Positions 46,270 through 57,512 of a stretch of 64,000 nucleotides of DNA are shown in pieces. Source of the DNA: Thysanoteuthis rhombus. Lineage: Eukaryota > Mollusca > Cephalopoda > Oegopsida > Thysanoteuthidae. The stretch lies in assembly GCA_963457665.1 (NCBI GenBank), contig OY735211.1, forward strand, positions 34,420,231-34,484,230, read 5' to 3'. Below the pieces are notes generated by a model. It ran no database searches. It saw only the letters and a list, made by a program, of their open reading frames with translations, and was not told where the DNA came from. The translations under genes were made by a program, and so were the position numbers. Positions within the stretch are counted from its first letter, which is position 1. Every line of letters begins with the position of its first letter.

Positions 46270-46850
46270 TTTACCCCCGCCAATAAAGTCTGTCCATCTA
46301 TCTGACTATCTCTGTCTGTCCCCACAATATTCACACAGTACACATGCTCAGTCGATGCTGTCTCACTGTTGACTGAGTCAACTCATAGGAGATTGTCTGT
46401 TCAAGCATGCGCAGTAAGGTCTCCTCTGATTGGTTGCGAATCAACATTGAGGCTGTGCAACTGATTCTCTAGATATTCAAAATCACTGAATACTTTCTGC
46501 TCAGTCCTCATGTACATGTCATCATATTTATGTACACTTACGTCGGGATATATGAATAACCGTGCTTCTTAAACTACAGAATTATTCACTCAAGGAGAAT
46601 GAAATTATTTTGAGGGTGAATGAAACTGGAAGGGTGAACGAAAGGTAAATAACTCATTCATAAAAGAGTCATTTGTAAGCTACAATTGTTTTTTAATCCA
46701 AGTGAAATATTTTGGAAGTTTAGGTCATGGGGTGAGGAAAAATTGGTTAAATTTGGGGGCGTATCTAGGAATTCCTCAGTTACCTCCATTCAGTTTTTAG
46801 TGAAAATGGCATTGACAGACATATGCACTCTTTGAGTGCTTTTCACCTTG
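46270..46850 (+). repeat. Repeat B copy 2, interrupted
   Basis: Start ATAAAGTCTGTCCATCTATC, then GTCTGTCCCCACAATATTCA; end GGGCGTATCTAGGAATTCC and CATATGCACTCTTTGAGTGC. Between the two parts lies a mariner-type fragment (46330-46500), so this copy was hit by a later insertion or arose from two events. Confidence 0.6.
46330..46500 (-). mobile_element. Mariner-like fragment inside repeat B
   Basis: GATTGGTTGCGAATCAACAT, GCTGTGCAACTGATTCTCTA and GATATTCAAAATCACTGAA align with the 3' flank of the mariner relic at 55790-56225 (GATTGGTTCTCAAGATATTC, AAAATTTCTTCAGG), with an internal length difference. Confidence 0.4.
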
Positions 46851-47251
46851 TACTCGGTGATAACATCTTAACTGGGTTGAATTAGATAAGGAAGGTGGCA
46901 AGGAAGGGAACAATGCAATCTAGGCCTTTTGCATCGGTTGTATAAACAATTTTTTCCTGAATTGAGAAACAACATGCAAATACATGAAGTTGCTGTTATC
47001 ATTGTTTTCGTCTTTTGCCTTTTTTTTTTAGGTAAATGCTGCTAGATTTTCAAATCGTAAAGAAAACACTTTGAAAATCACTGGAGGAAATAGACTTAAG
47101 TGGTTTCTGACAACTTTTGACATTTATTTATTCTTTCTCTCTCTTTTGTTTTTCTTATCGGTATCAAGAGCAGCCATTTTTTTTTTTAAATGTAATGTAA
47201 AGTTCTTACTTAACAAAGTATGTTATTTCAACATGTTTTGGACCTTAGAAA

Positions 47252-47478
47252 AGTGGTTCTCAAACTTTTTTCCCCTGTGGACCACTTAATGTTCATAAAA
47301 AAAATATGTGCACTCTCCTAAAGAATTTTAGAGTTAATTAAGTGATTATAATGAATAAGCCATCACAAGTTTTCGGAGATTACACTTATATCAAAATGAT
47401 TTTTCCTTTTAAGGACCCTTTTACATGGGTCTCATGGACCATCAAGAAGTCCGCTGATCACACTTTGAGAACTGAGGT
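47252..47478 (+). mobile_element. hAT-type non-autonomous element, copy 1 of the tandem
   Basis: Left end AGTGGTTCTCAAACTTTTTT and right end CACACTTTGAGAACTGAG form the inverted ends typical of hAT non-autonomous elements (CAGTGGTTCTCAAACTTT...). The inside has CCTGTGGACCACTTAATG and GGTCTCATGGACCATCAAG. Confidence 0.7.
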
Positions 47479-47619
47479 CTCAGACGAATGAGTTTGTTGA
47501 TAATCTCTTCCTCTCTCTTTTCTTTCTTCTCATTGGTATCAAAAGTGGCCATTTTTCAAATAGTGTAAAATTCTCTCTTAACAGAGTATGTCATTTAAAC
47601 ACTTTCAAAACCTTAAAAC

Positions 47620-47815
47620 AACAGTTCTCAAACTTATTTCCCCTTGAACCACATAATCATGTGTGGACCTCTAAAGAGTTTTAAAGTTGATTAAGTGATT
47701 ATTGTAAAAAGATTTCAGATTGTACATTCATTTCAGAATAATTTTTCTTTCATGGGCCTCCTACCTAGGTCTCACAGACCACTAGTGGACCGCGGACCAC
47801 ACTTTGAGATCTGCT
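47620..47815 (+). mobile_element. hAT-type non-autonomous element, copy 2 of the tandem
   Basis: Left ACAGTTCTCAAACTTATTTC, right GGACCGCGGACCACACTTTG then AGATCTGCTG. Diverged from copy 1 and a little shorter. Confidence 0.7.
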
Positions 47816-47854
47816 GTCTTGGAAGAATGAGTTAGTTGGTAAATCTCCAGTAAT

Positions 47855-49040
47855 TATGGTATGAGGAATTTTCAAGTGTTGTGAAGAGATTGATTCAGCC
47901 AATTATTTTCACCCCTTGTACATACTCATTTAATCTTATATTGATTTCAATCTGTTTTCTTACCACCTTGAAGTGGCCTGTTGCCATCTTGATAATATTG
48001 ATGATAAAGAAGCTTTTTTTTTTCAAATGTTTGCCCAGATTTTTAGGAGGTGTGAAAAGCTCAAGATAAGACAATGAAAATGGAACCTAATACTTTGCCC
48101 TTTGCAGGACATGAAAGTTGTTTCATGAGAGAGAATGGCATGGCCTTCCGAATTTCCATGAATTATAAATACACATGTCTATATACAAACGTGCAGAGTT
48201 CAGATCAAATCCAGCTGATCACAAATGATTCTGGTTATATGGGATCAAATGAGTGAACAAGTGTTGCCAGAGTTTGAACAGGAATTCTTGAACATGGAGC
48301 AGAGATGAGTCACTACTTAATCGTTAAGGAACACAAATCACTTTGCTGATGATGATCATGTGTGCAACAATAGGATTGGCTGATGGCGGCTAATGAGACT
48401 ATAAGTGTAACAGATATGGTAAGAAAAGAGATGGGAAAAAAGAATGTTTAGGGTTGAAAAGAAAGAGCGGGAAAAAGAAAGGTAGTTCAAATATGAGAGT
48501 TGGAATTGAGCGGGACTGATATCAACTACTGATATAATATGTGACAGACTTAGGTCTTACTATGTATATGATGATTACTGATGCTGAGAATGATGGAAAA
48601 ACAAAGAATGGAATAGAAATGAATTCTATGGCACGTCTAATACACAGTCATCTTTATGAAGCTCACATTAGGGTTTAGACATATCATCAAGCATTAGTGA
48701 GATCTATGTACTGATCAATCCACAATGAATGCTCTGAACAGACTTTAGTTTATATAGATTTGTAAAGTTGACACAGGCAAAAAGTTGAAGCATGTAGGTC
48801 TAAAATTCTATCAAAAAAGCTGAATCAGGCTCAAAACCAGAAAATTACCCAAAGGATGAAAAAATTCTAATGATAGTGTAAGACTTGAATCAATCAATGA
48901 CTTCCAGGTCATACCTCTCCGTTGTGCTAAAAAGGGAAGGTCCTGGTTACCCTGACATTTTTCTGGCAGAGGCCACTGGAGCCAGGCATTTTCTTTTTTA
49001 CATGAAATCCCTAGCCACTGATGAAGAAACATCTATTTTA
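47855..49040. other. No recognised gene
   Basis: The frame 48074-48256 (MKMEPNTLPFAGHESCFMRE...) follows an acceptor-like CTTTGCCCTTTGCAG at 48092-48106 but has no donor or family match. The stretch 48880-49030 is somewhat GC-richer and unclassified. Confidence 0.3.
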
Positions 49041-49044
49041 AGCA

Positions 49045-49260
49045 AGAAATATCCATTTATCAATATAATCTCCTTCTCTGAATTTTTGAGATGAGGTATT
49101 ATTATTATTTCTATTATTATTCGGACTCTCCTTCCTTTCCAATGCACTTAATACAATGGTGATAATTAATCACTATCATACAGTGAAGATTTCAGATAAA
49201 ATTCTGCTAATACTTACATGTCAAACTACAAATTTATTGATCCTCCTTCATGTATGTTTT
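49045..49260 (-). mobile_element. Mariner-like 3' fragment with a 50 bp insertion
   Basis: ATCAATATAATCTCCTTC joins, across 49077-49126, to CTTTCCAATGCACTTAATAC, restoring the mariner 3' end order seen at 55665 (TCAATATAATCTCCTTCAGC then AATGCACTTAATGCC). The inserted 50 bases are flanked by TCTCCTTC at 49069-49076 and 49127-49134. Confidence 0.65.
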
Positions 49261-49404
49261 GGGGCCCCGCATTGAACTTGATCTAGTATCACATTTGTCA
49301 TTGCGCAAAAGCAAATAAATCGTGACTTCATTCACTCAATCCTGTACTTATAAAACATAGATATTTACTTTGTTTATATATCTATGAAGATAGATTAGTG
49401 TCTA

Positions 49405-49650
49405 CAATCTTGGTTGTTATCGTCACAAGGTTTTGGCAGTTGTACCTTCTAACCTTCTTCAAAAGTCAGTTTTAGTTGATGAACCTCGAGGAATTTTGAA
49501 CCCTTCATTCAATCCACTACCAAAACGTTATGACGCGGATTGAATAGAAGATTTGGTTCAAAATTCTCAGATGTTTATCAACTTTGACACTGGAAGAAGG
49601 CTGGAGGGTTCATCAACCAAACGTTGCTACTCAAACAAGCAAGATGAGGA
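49405..49650. mobile_element. Foldback element 3
   Basis: Arms about 49405-49517 and 49535-49650 are reverse complements with roughly 70-80% identity by eye, separated by about 17 bases. Shared words: GGATTGAAT, TTCAAAATTC, GTT(C/T)ATCAACT, GAAGAAGG, CCAAA(A/C)C(C/G)TTG. Each arm's core (for example CTGGAAGAAGG ... CAACCAAACGTTG) is a decayed form of the CTGANGA ... GAAACG arrangement in elements 1 and 2. The ACAAGCAAGATGAGGA end resembles ACAACCAAGATGAGGA of element 1. Confidence 0.65.
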
Positions 49651-49659
49651 CACAAATCC

Positions 49660-50255
49660 CAGAAAATCAGTGTATAATAATTAGCTGAACCCGCGTAAAT
49701 TTCACAGATTTTGATAACTGGGATTGTTCCATGCTTCTGCTCTTCAGTATCTTCTAATTATCTCCCTTATCCCTTTGTTGCTCTGTTTTGATCTAAATGA
49801 TTTATAAACATGAATTGGTTCCATGTACTAAAACCTTCCTACACCTTCAGTAAACTACCAAACTTTCTTATCTTTTCACTTCTTTCCTATCCTCTTATTA
49901 ATCAACCTAAAGTCTTTCTTATGTATTACTTAAAGCTTAACATTTAAATGCAGTGAGGAAAAAACAGAATAATATTATAGATTTTCCATCTCAGAAATCA
50001 GATAAAAGTGTGTACAGCTTGTAATGTAATACTGTAAATCTTTTTATTAACGAAACTTTCATCACTGGATTTTGGAAATATCAGACAAAATCTGTACATT
50101 GCAATTATTTGAATAAAAAAAATATGAAAAATATTTGTCTTCAACAGTAAGTGAATATGATCTGCATTGACTGAACTTTACCTTTGTTTTTTCCAGAAAT
50201 CTTTTGTTTTTGGAAGAAAGTAACTTATATTGGGGAAGCAAATTGTGTGTGTATC

Positions 50256-50288
<33 letters not shown>

Positions 50289-51940
50289 TCATATTAATGC
50301 TTTTGAATTCAGTGCTTTAATTACATAAAAAAATTATCTAGCTATAATAACAGTACTGTAATCCTAAGATTAAATTAAGAACAATAAATTATTCCGCAAA
50401 ACTACATAGTATTGTAAATCCAAGGGATGACTGTGTTGGCCGGTAATAAGATCACATTGTTTCACAAATCTTTTACCGGGACATAAGATTTATTAATGGT
50501 CAATCTGACTCAACTTTAGTCATAATCGGAAAATTTTCTTCACGAATTAGCAAATGAAAAAGAACAAAAACGAATAGACAATATATCTTTTGGAAATTGA
50601 AATATTAAATAAAATTAAATGCAACAATTTTTTTTTTAACTTAAACAATGAATTTCAAGAAAAATTCTGCATATTTTGATCTGAATTTGCTCCAGCAATA
50701 GGACTGTGGTTTATATTGTAATTTGAATGTATTGATCTTTCTTTCAATCAACTTGGAGACAAAATGAAAATTATTAATTAGTTAATAAACCTAAATAATA
50801 GTTTTCTGAAGGTTGGTCTATGTACAGAGCTGTTTTGGTTTCAGAAATATCAACCTGAATTTTATTTGAGTCTTGAATCAGAAAGAATTCTGATAATTTT
50901 GGATGTCCAATTGATTTAAATTTTCATCAGATATACAGGGTGAAAAACCGGCACACTGTACAAAATCGCACCTATCTGGCAACCTTGAGTACTGGCTGGG
51001 CTTGTCAGTTAGTGCAGAAAGTGACTTATAAGTAGCAGACATGACACTGCTTCATGCATGCCTTTTGCTTTATCTTCTTTATTTACACTCTCGGTAGAGT
51101 CAGTGTTTTATTAATTTTCTCCCTTAATGACCTCTAAATATCTCATATAATCACTTACGATGACTTCCAAATGAATAGGTGGTTCTGGTATGACCAAGAA
51201 ATGTGTGATGTTATCAGTAAATGATATTAATCTTATATCTTTTATTTATTATTATCTTATATCCTCTTACAAGGTTATTTATGTCTACCTACTGTGTCAT
51301 GTATGAATTTGGGCTATTTTTATGTTTTTCTATTTTTTGGGTTTTTTTAGACACAATTCAGTAATACTGGACAGTCTGCATCAACGGAATCTGCCCCACC
51401 CCCACTCCACTACTAGTTTCGTGATAAGAGGGTTTATAGGAACTGTATTTTAATAATTTTTTTCTACAAAAGCATCAAATAAAAAGTTGTAATATTTACG
51501 ACGATAATTCTACAACTGGCATTTTAACGTTTTGCCTTTATTCTCCACATTCCATTTGGTGCCATCGGTTTCCAGGAAATGTCTGGCAGAGAAACAAAAC
51601 AAGGGTGGAATTTCTAGAGTGTATGCAATATCTCCAAGAGTCATCTGCAAATGGTTGGCATTCCCACTTGTAAGCAATCAGTCAGGAGATTATCTCTCAG
51701 TCAATCAGAATGCCTGGCTCTTTGTACGAAGATTCTGACACTGTTTGTACCTTTGCCGAGAGATTGGATAATGGCTAGACAAACACCAACAAAATGACTT
51801 CTCACTTTCACACTTCTAAAAACCCACCTAGCATCTTCTCTGCTTTTCCTACCTGATTTTCATTTCTTTTTTTCTCTCATTTTGTCTGTCTTGCTTCCCC
51901 CTTTTGATCACGCACCCATCCCCAAAAGGTCTCTAAGTTT
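49660..51940. other. No recognised gene
   Basis: AT-rich DNA with a (GT)n run at 50260-50286. A splice-bounded open stretch at 51576-51669 (+) is discussed among the findings but not called. Confidence 0.3.
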
Positions 51941-51949
51941 TGTTCACTC

Positions 51950-52700
51950 TCCTTCTTTCCTTGTTCATAGTGCTCACTTTTTCATTCTTTAATCTCTGTT
52001 TTATCTCTCTCTCCTTTGTTTTCGTCTTCCTTATCTTTTTTTTCTCTTGTGTCATTTTTGTTTTCATTCTCCTCCCTCTCTTTCATCTTCTCTCTTTCTC
52101 TTTTTTCCTTTATATCCCTCTCACTCTTTCAATTCCATTCTCTCTCCTTTTTTTTTTTTAAATTATTCTCTTTCGCATTTCATCTCTCACTCTTTCCCTT
52201 CTCTTCTCTTTCTCTCTCTCTTTCATTTTCTGATGTTTTTCTTCCTCATTTTTTCTCCCCTCTCTCTCTCTCTCTCTTTTACATTTTCTGTTACTTTTCC
52301 TATTTTTCTCCTCTTTTTCATTCCTCTCCCTCTTTCTCTTTGCTGTGCCCTCTTTCTTTTCATCTTACAATTGATTTTTGTTACATTTCTTTTCTACAAC
52401 TCTTATCTTTACCTTTTTATCTTGCTTTTTTTTTATCTCTTTTCGTATTTATTTGCTTTGCAAACTGTATCCTTTTTGTTTCCCATTTAATTGAGCATTT
52501 TTTGGCATTCTTTTCTGTTCCTCCTCCATTTTCTCCTTCGACTCTTCTTCTTCTTTCTTATCGTCAAAATAATTCACTTCTTTTCCAGCTTCACTCTGTT
52601 CCTTTACTACAGTGTTTTCCTTCATCTCTTTTATACCATTCCTTTATCTTATCAGTCTTTTTTCCTCTATCTTTCACTCTCCTAAAAGACACAAACTCTG
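51950..52700. repeat. Polypyrimidine tract, ~750 bp
   Basis: Almost continuous T/C with words such as TCTCTCTCTCTTTC and CTTCTTTTTTTC. Plus-strand Ser/Phe/Leu frames up to 244 codons here arise from composition and are not genes. Confidence 0.9.
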
Positions 52701-53339
52701 TTAGACGAGTCAAATTCATGACGGTGATCAAAAAAAGCAACATAAAATAACAACAATTTGATACGGTTAATATGGCGGCACTTCGAGCAGAGAGAGAGAA
52801 CTCACAGTAGAACTCTTCAGTCTGACAGTGAAACTCTTCTTCTTCTTAAAGTAGCCGCTTGTTCATTTTTATACACAAATAGCGGAAGTGACACATAACA
52901 TTATAGGAAGTAACATATCACCATAAATCTACATGCAAGAAATAGAAAACAATGATTTTATACATTAACACACTCTCTTCTTTCTTCTCTCTGTGTCTTC
53001 CATGTTGATTTTTCAATTCATTTTCTTTGTCTTTTCAACTGCAATGTTAGTCAACAGGTCGGAGAACACAAAAAAAAAATTCAAGTTAAGGCTAGATTTA
53101 AATAGGTTAACGTCATTTGCCGAAGAGAGAGTGGTTAAAGAGGGATAGACAGTGTTTGTAAGAAAGAAAGGAAGCTGTTATCTAAATAAGAGGGGGGGAT
53201 AATGGAAGAGAGAAAGTATTGGTTAAGGGACTGTACAGTATTTATACTGTACTTACTACACTGCAGTTTTTTTTTAACAGAGTCTGTTCTTTTACTTACT
53301 CTCTATCCTAGCTCTGAATACAGTTCTCTTATGGTTTGC

Positions 53340-53525
53340 TAGAGGGTGGAAACAGTTACCTATTTCCTAGTGTTCAATCCTAGGCAGAAGTCAGGATTTT
53401 GAATAATGATTTTCTAGGCCATCAGCCCCTTTCAACTTTGCCTTACACATTTTTTCTACCCCTTCCCTCATTTCTCCTCTTATTGACCCTGTGTCATACT
53501 AAGGTGAGCTTAGTAAATATCCAGA
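53340..53525 (+). repeat. SINE-like repeat, family F, best copy
   Basis: B-box-like AGTGTTCAATCCTAGG, TCAGGATTTTGAATAATGAT, TTTTCTAGGCCATC, the core ACCCTGTGTCATACTAAGGT and the end GAGCTTAGTAAATATCCAG. The upstream GGTGGAAACAGTTACC may be the remains of the A-box region. Confidence 0.6.
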
Positions 53526-53559
53526 ATACAGTTATCTTTCATTCGCTTTTCTTTCAATA

Positions 53560-54060
53560 TTTTTCTTCATCTCTTCGTTCTGTTCATTGTTCTTACCTCT
53601 TTGTTTTTCCTTTTCCTCATTATCTTCTTTTTTCCTTCATTCGTCTCTCTCCTTACCTTATTTTTTTCAATTCCTCGATTTTGCTTCTTCTCCTCCAACT
53701 CCTTCTTCTTCTCCTCTGTCAACAATTTCTTCTTCTCCTTCTTTTCCTCCTCCTTCTCCTTTGACCCCTCATTCTTCGTCTCCCTTCTCCTTCTTCTTCT
53801 CCCCCTCTCCTTCTCTTTCTTCTTATCCTTATGTTCCTCCTCTTCCTGCTTTTCTTTCTCTGCCTTCTCCCCTCCTCCTCCTTCTTTTTCTTCTTATTCT
53901 CTCTTCCCGTCCTACTTCTTCTCCTTCATGTTTTCTTCTTCTTCTCCTACTTCCCCCACCTTCTGCTCCTTCTCTTTCTCCTTCTCCTCTTCTTTCTCCT
54001 TCTCCTTCTTTTTCTACTTCCTCTTTCTTCTCCTCCTCGTCACTCCCTCTATTACTCATT
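53560..54060. repeat. (TTC)/(CTC)-rich polypyrimidine tract
   Basis: About 500 bp of CTTCTTCTCCTCC-type sequence. The open frames on both strands are low-complexity artefacts. Confidence 0.95.
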
Positions 54061-54654
54061 GAACCTACTCTTCATTCTGTTAAGTTTTTTTTCATCCCTT
54101 TTATATCACTCTCATTGGGATTTCTTCTTGAGCCAAATATGAATCCAAATCATTCCTTTTATGTTGCTACACTCTTTTATTATTCTTACAGCCATTACAA
54201 TAAGTATCCGCATTATATGTAAACACTAGCAAAGAACCCATTAAAAAAAGAATGGACTTTTTTTTAAATTCTCTTTAAGGACTAGATTTTTTAAATATTA
54301 TTTTAAAGATTTATAAAATTTTCATCAAATTCTGTCAACCATTGTTCTAACTCAATTGGTGCCTAAAAAGGGAAGAATCAAAAATAGTATTCAATATTTA
54401 GTATTCACTGAACCTGTCAAAAGAGTTATAAATTGTTTGTTTTTGCTTTTCCAATTCTACTCATATATGATTTTTTAGCTGCTAAACTTATACACCAACA
54501 CAAAGCTCCAGCAATCAATCACATTTTAACTGTTTCCTACGTATGTCTCCCATTTTCAACGTGATTCGTTGATATCTACAGACAAATGAATAAATCAACA
54601 AATTTTGTGACAATGGTATTTATATATTTAGATCATTGTTATTTCTCGTATTAG

Positions 54655-54800
54655 GTAGAGTGGCGGAACAGTTAGCAGAATGGAAAATGGAATTTACAAG
54701 CCAAGTTTGAATTCCTGTTGATGCTGTTTATGTTCACTTTGCACTAATGCCCTTAGTAATGGCATGAATTCACTACTCCTTGAACTTGGTCCCAATGCCA
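54655..54800 (+). repeat. Degenerate SINE of a type common in cephalopods
   Basis: GAGTGGCGGAACAGTTAGCA followed by GAATGGAAAATGG and AAGTTTGAATTCC has the order of SINE heads I associate with cephalopods ('agtggcggaa..gttagca..ggacaaaatg...gttcaaattcc'). The downstream part (TTCACTTTGC...) is decayed. This is the main sequence hint about the organism and rests on memory of the family. Confidence 0.45.
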
Positions 54801-55345
54801 GATATCTTGATAATTATCTCTGGCATGCCATAATTCAAGCTAACCAAGTCCCCAGGTAGTAGCAGCAAATCAGCTATCCACATTTGTCAATCTCTAGTAT
54901 TTGTGCGACTATTATAATAGCAGTAATTACTAATAGCAGAACTGATTTAATATAATTACTATTTCTATTCTAATTATCATTATTCGCACTCTTTCAAACC
55001 GGTAGTAACTGGTGGCTTTCAGTGGAGATCAAAAGTCAGCAAGTCTCCCCAATAATCCAGCACTCTCCTCAGTATTTTAACTGGTTTTTGTAATGTTGTC
55101 ATCTAGATAGTTTCAATTTTTCCACAGGTTTCCACCAATTTTTGCCAGCTTTTTTGAGAATGCAAAGAGCATGCTAATAATGATTAGTACTTCTATCACA
55201 TTAATGTTTCAGAATTTATTTTATTCTCCAACAGAGTCCAGATATATTTCTGACTGTTCATTCTCTTTTGATTTTACTCTGTGGTTTTCTGGAACAGTTA
55301 CTTGTATCAGCAGATGAATTTCCTCCACCTTGTCCATCTACCCTA

Positions 55346-55346
<1 letters not shown>

Positions 55347-55430
<84 letters not shown>
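55347..55430. repeat. (TA)n microsatellite
   Basis: About 84 bp of pure TA. Confidence 0.97.
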
Positions 55431-55432
<2 letters not shown>

Positions 55433-55581
55433 TTCATTAGAAATGACAAGATGCATCTTTTTAATCTTTCAGTAATCTTTTCTTGCCTTCTCGAAAAAAA
55501 AAATGATTACTGAAAAATTTAAAAAATGCCTATCATTTTTAATGAAAGCTATACTAAACAAAATATGTTGCCAAAATAAAC

Positions 55582-55608
55582 ATATATATGTGTGTGTGTG
55601 TGTGTGTG
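55582..55608. repeat. (TATG)/(TG)n microsatellite
   Basis: TATATATGTGTGTGTGTG directly before the mariner 3' end, as also at 13950-13975. Confidence 0.9.
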
Positions 55609-55609
55609 A

Positions 55610-56225
55610 GAGACTAATGATGAAAAAGCATTTATTTTAAAAAACAAATGTTTATTCTTCAATATAATCTCCTTCAGCAATGCACTTAATGCCAGTTTTC
55701 TCTATAGATCATATAGATTGAAAATTTCTGAACAAGATTCAACTCATAACTGTGAAAGGCTATGGACATATTGATCCATCATGATATATACAAGGTATGT
55801 TAGGAAAGTATCCCCCCCCACTTCAAAGCATTCCCCTTGGAACCTCCACTCACTTATCCCAGCATCCCTTCTTCTTTTCAAACATCCTTCAAAGTCTCAT
55901 TCCCTTTAATCTCGTCTACAGCCAGAAATCTCTTTGGGAAAAGTCATAAGTTAAAGAGAGCCAAATCTAGACTATAAAGAGGCTGATAAACCTGGACAAT
56001 GTGATGTTTTGCCAAAAAATCTGGCTCAAGAAGGACGGTCATTGTGAATGTGAAGGTCACATAGTACATAAGCTCATTCATGACAATTAACTGCTGACTG
56101 AGTAACCAAAGAGGTGAGAGTCTGTTCTGGTATGCATAGTATGATCCTTTCTGATTAGTTAACAAGTTATATCCAGGCTGCCTGATTGGTTCTCAAGATA
56201 TTCAAAATTTCTTCAGGATAAACCT
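55610..56225 (-). pseudogene. Mariner-like transposase relic, C-terminal part and 3' end
   Basis: The minus strand contains, in order of translation: a 56040-56165 segment (NELMYYVTFTFTMTVLLEPD), FLAKHHIVQVYQPLYSLDLA then LFNLW (family: 'FLAKH.I....HPPYSPDLAP.DFWLF'), a run of decayed C-terminal sequence, and near 55660-55690 CIAEGDYIEE followed by a stop, the mariner end. The catalytic SPDLAPxD motif reads SLDLALFN, so the last acidic residue (third catalytic Asp) is lost. 55790 may mark a join between two copies. The closest relative in the window is 26250-26620, in the opposite orientation. Confidence 0.75.
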
Positions 56226-56229
56226 TGTA

Positions 56230-57060
56230 TACAATATCAGCATAACTTAGTCCGCCCATATTACATTTTTATTGTTTAAAGGTGCTGCCATCCAAAAATA
56301 AGTACATACCCGCAAAAAATATTTTTGGTAACAGAGTTTTGATGTGATAGAGTCTGGTTATAAATAATACTTGATATTATCCATTTTGATTGTGTAATGT
56401 TTCACTTGAAAGGGTAAGATCTTGCTATGTTTGTTTTAGAAGAAAATTAGGATTCTATGAAAAAAAAGTTAAAGGGAACTGGGTCGGCTTAAAGGTGATT
56501 AGACTGATTGCCCCTTGTCAGGACCTGTACCAAAGCGGGGCCCACACTAGGGCAATCTAGTTTAGTCAAGTACACACAATAACACATCGCAACATTCAAC
56601 TAATGCTACATTGTGGGTTTTACTGAGAACATCAACGATTATAAATCTTATATTCTTTAGTCTTGCATCCAGTGGGTATTCGGTTATCCTTTCTCACTTC
56701 ACTCCTTCAAGGAATTAATAGTTCATAGATCCAAGGCTCTCAAGGCTTAACAATGGCCTTATTCATTTATCACCACACAGTTATTTCCCAAAAAGAATTT
56801 GAATGATATGTTAGGCTCTTTGTAATTAACCGCAGTTTTGTAGTTTTGATTAACTGCCGTTTCGTATAAGAATAAGATATTATTTTCTTCCAAATTCCAA
56901 AAAAGTTAGTAACGTTTGTTTATACTGTCTTTAATTAGAATTTTTCCTTACAGTAATTAAAGAACAGAGTGAAAATTTCTCTCAAAAAGATAAAAAGACA
57001 AATATATAAATATATGTGTAAGAGCTTTTAAATATTGTTACACTGGCACTGTTGCCAAAT
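56230..57060. other. No recognised feature
   Basis: AT-rich, with one GC-richer patch at 56480-56570 (GACCTGTACCAAAGCGGGGC). Nothing classified. Confidence 0.3.
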
Positions 57061-57080
57061 GGACACGGGGGGGGGGGGTA

Positions 57081-57125
57081 ATTGGCATCTGATTGGTTGA
57101 GGGGATATAAAAAATATTGCCCTCA
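57081..57125 (+). promoter_or_regulatory. Possible pol II core promoter upstream of the hAT-like ORF
   Basis: Two inverted CCAAT boxes (ATTGG at 57082 and 57092) precede TATAAAAAA at 57106. An acceptor-like TTTTTTTTCAG at 57481-57491 then lies 22 bases before the ATG of the hAT-like frame. The arrangement would suit a transposon promoter with a 5' UTR intron. In AT-rich DNA a TATA match alone means little. Confidence 0.2.
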
Positions 57126-57512
57126 AGGGACACTCTAATGGAAGTAAGTGATTCCATTCCCAGAAGCCTTCAAAAAAAAAAAAAGATGGACGATGCGAGG
57201 AGGCCCAAAATGGATAACAGCCAAGGCGATGGGATTTGAATTAAGAAATTGGACCGCAGGGAGTTGAATGGTTGTGTTGAGGGCATTATGGTGTCAATAA
57301 AGAAGGCTCCATAGGGGACAAGTGACGTCTCACAGGAACGCAGACAAGTAGGTTCATACCAGAAAGAACAAATGGAACTAACACATATATAAGGTGATGC
57401 AAAACTGATCATCACAATCGTCTTATGAGAGACATAAACAAATAGCCATTGTGTTCTGCAGTGGACTTCAGATACAAGTTTTTTTTTTCAGGATCCTGTG
57501 GTTTCTCTAAAA

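Larger units (their letters stand above)
47108..47850 (+). repeat. Tandem duplication, ~340-375 bp unit
   Basis: The first unit (47108-47490) and the second (47490-47850) share their whole order: TCTCTCTCTTTT, GGTATCAA(G/A)AG..GCCATTTTT, GTAAA(G/A)TTCT, TTAACA(A/G)AGTATGT(T/C)ATTT, then a hAT-like element, then GAATGAGTT(T/A)GTTG. Both the element and its flanks are duplicated, so this is a segmental tandem duplication and not two insertions. Confidence 0.8.

Noticed and set aside
47032-47110. Open stretch VNAARFSNRKENTLKITGGN after TTTTTTTTTAG
   Set aside because: No usable donor follows before the tandem duplication starts, and the stretch is short.
52016-52750. 244-codon plus-strand ORF rich in Ser, Phe and Leu
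   Set aside because: It lies in a near-pure T/C tract; all three plus-strand frames are open in places, and the composition alone explains it.
53587-54222. 211-codon plus ORF and overlapping frames on both strands
   Set aside because: CTC/TTC low-complexity DNA; the frames mirror one another and have no real protein character.
57170-57415. 81-codon minus ORF and a plus frame MDDARRPKMDNSQGDG with three stops
   Set aside because: No recognisable family on either strand; most likely the untranslated 5' part of the hAT element.
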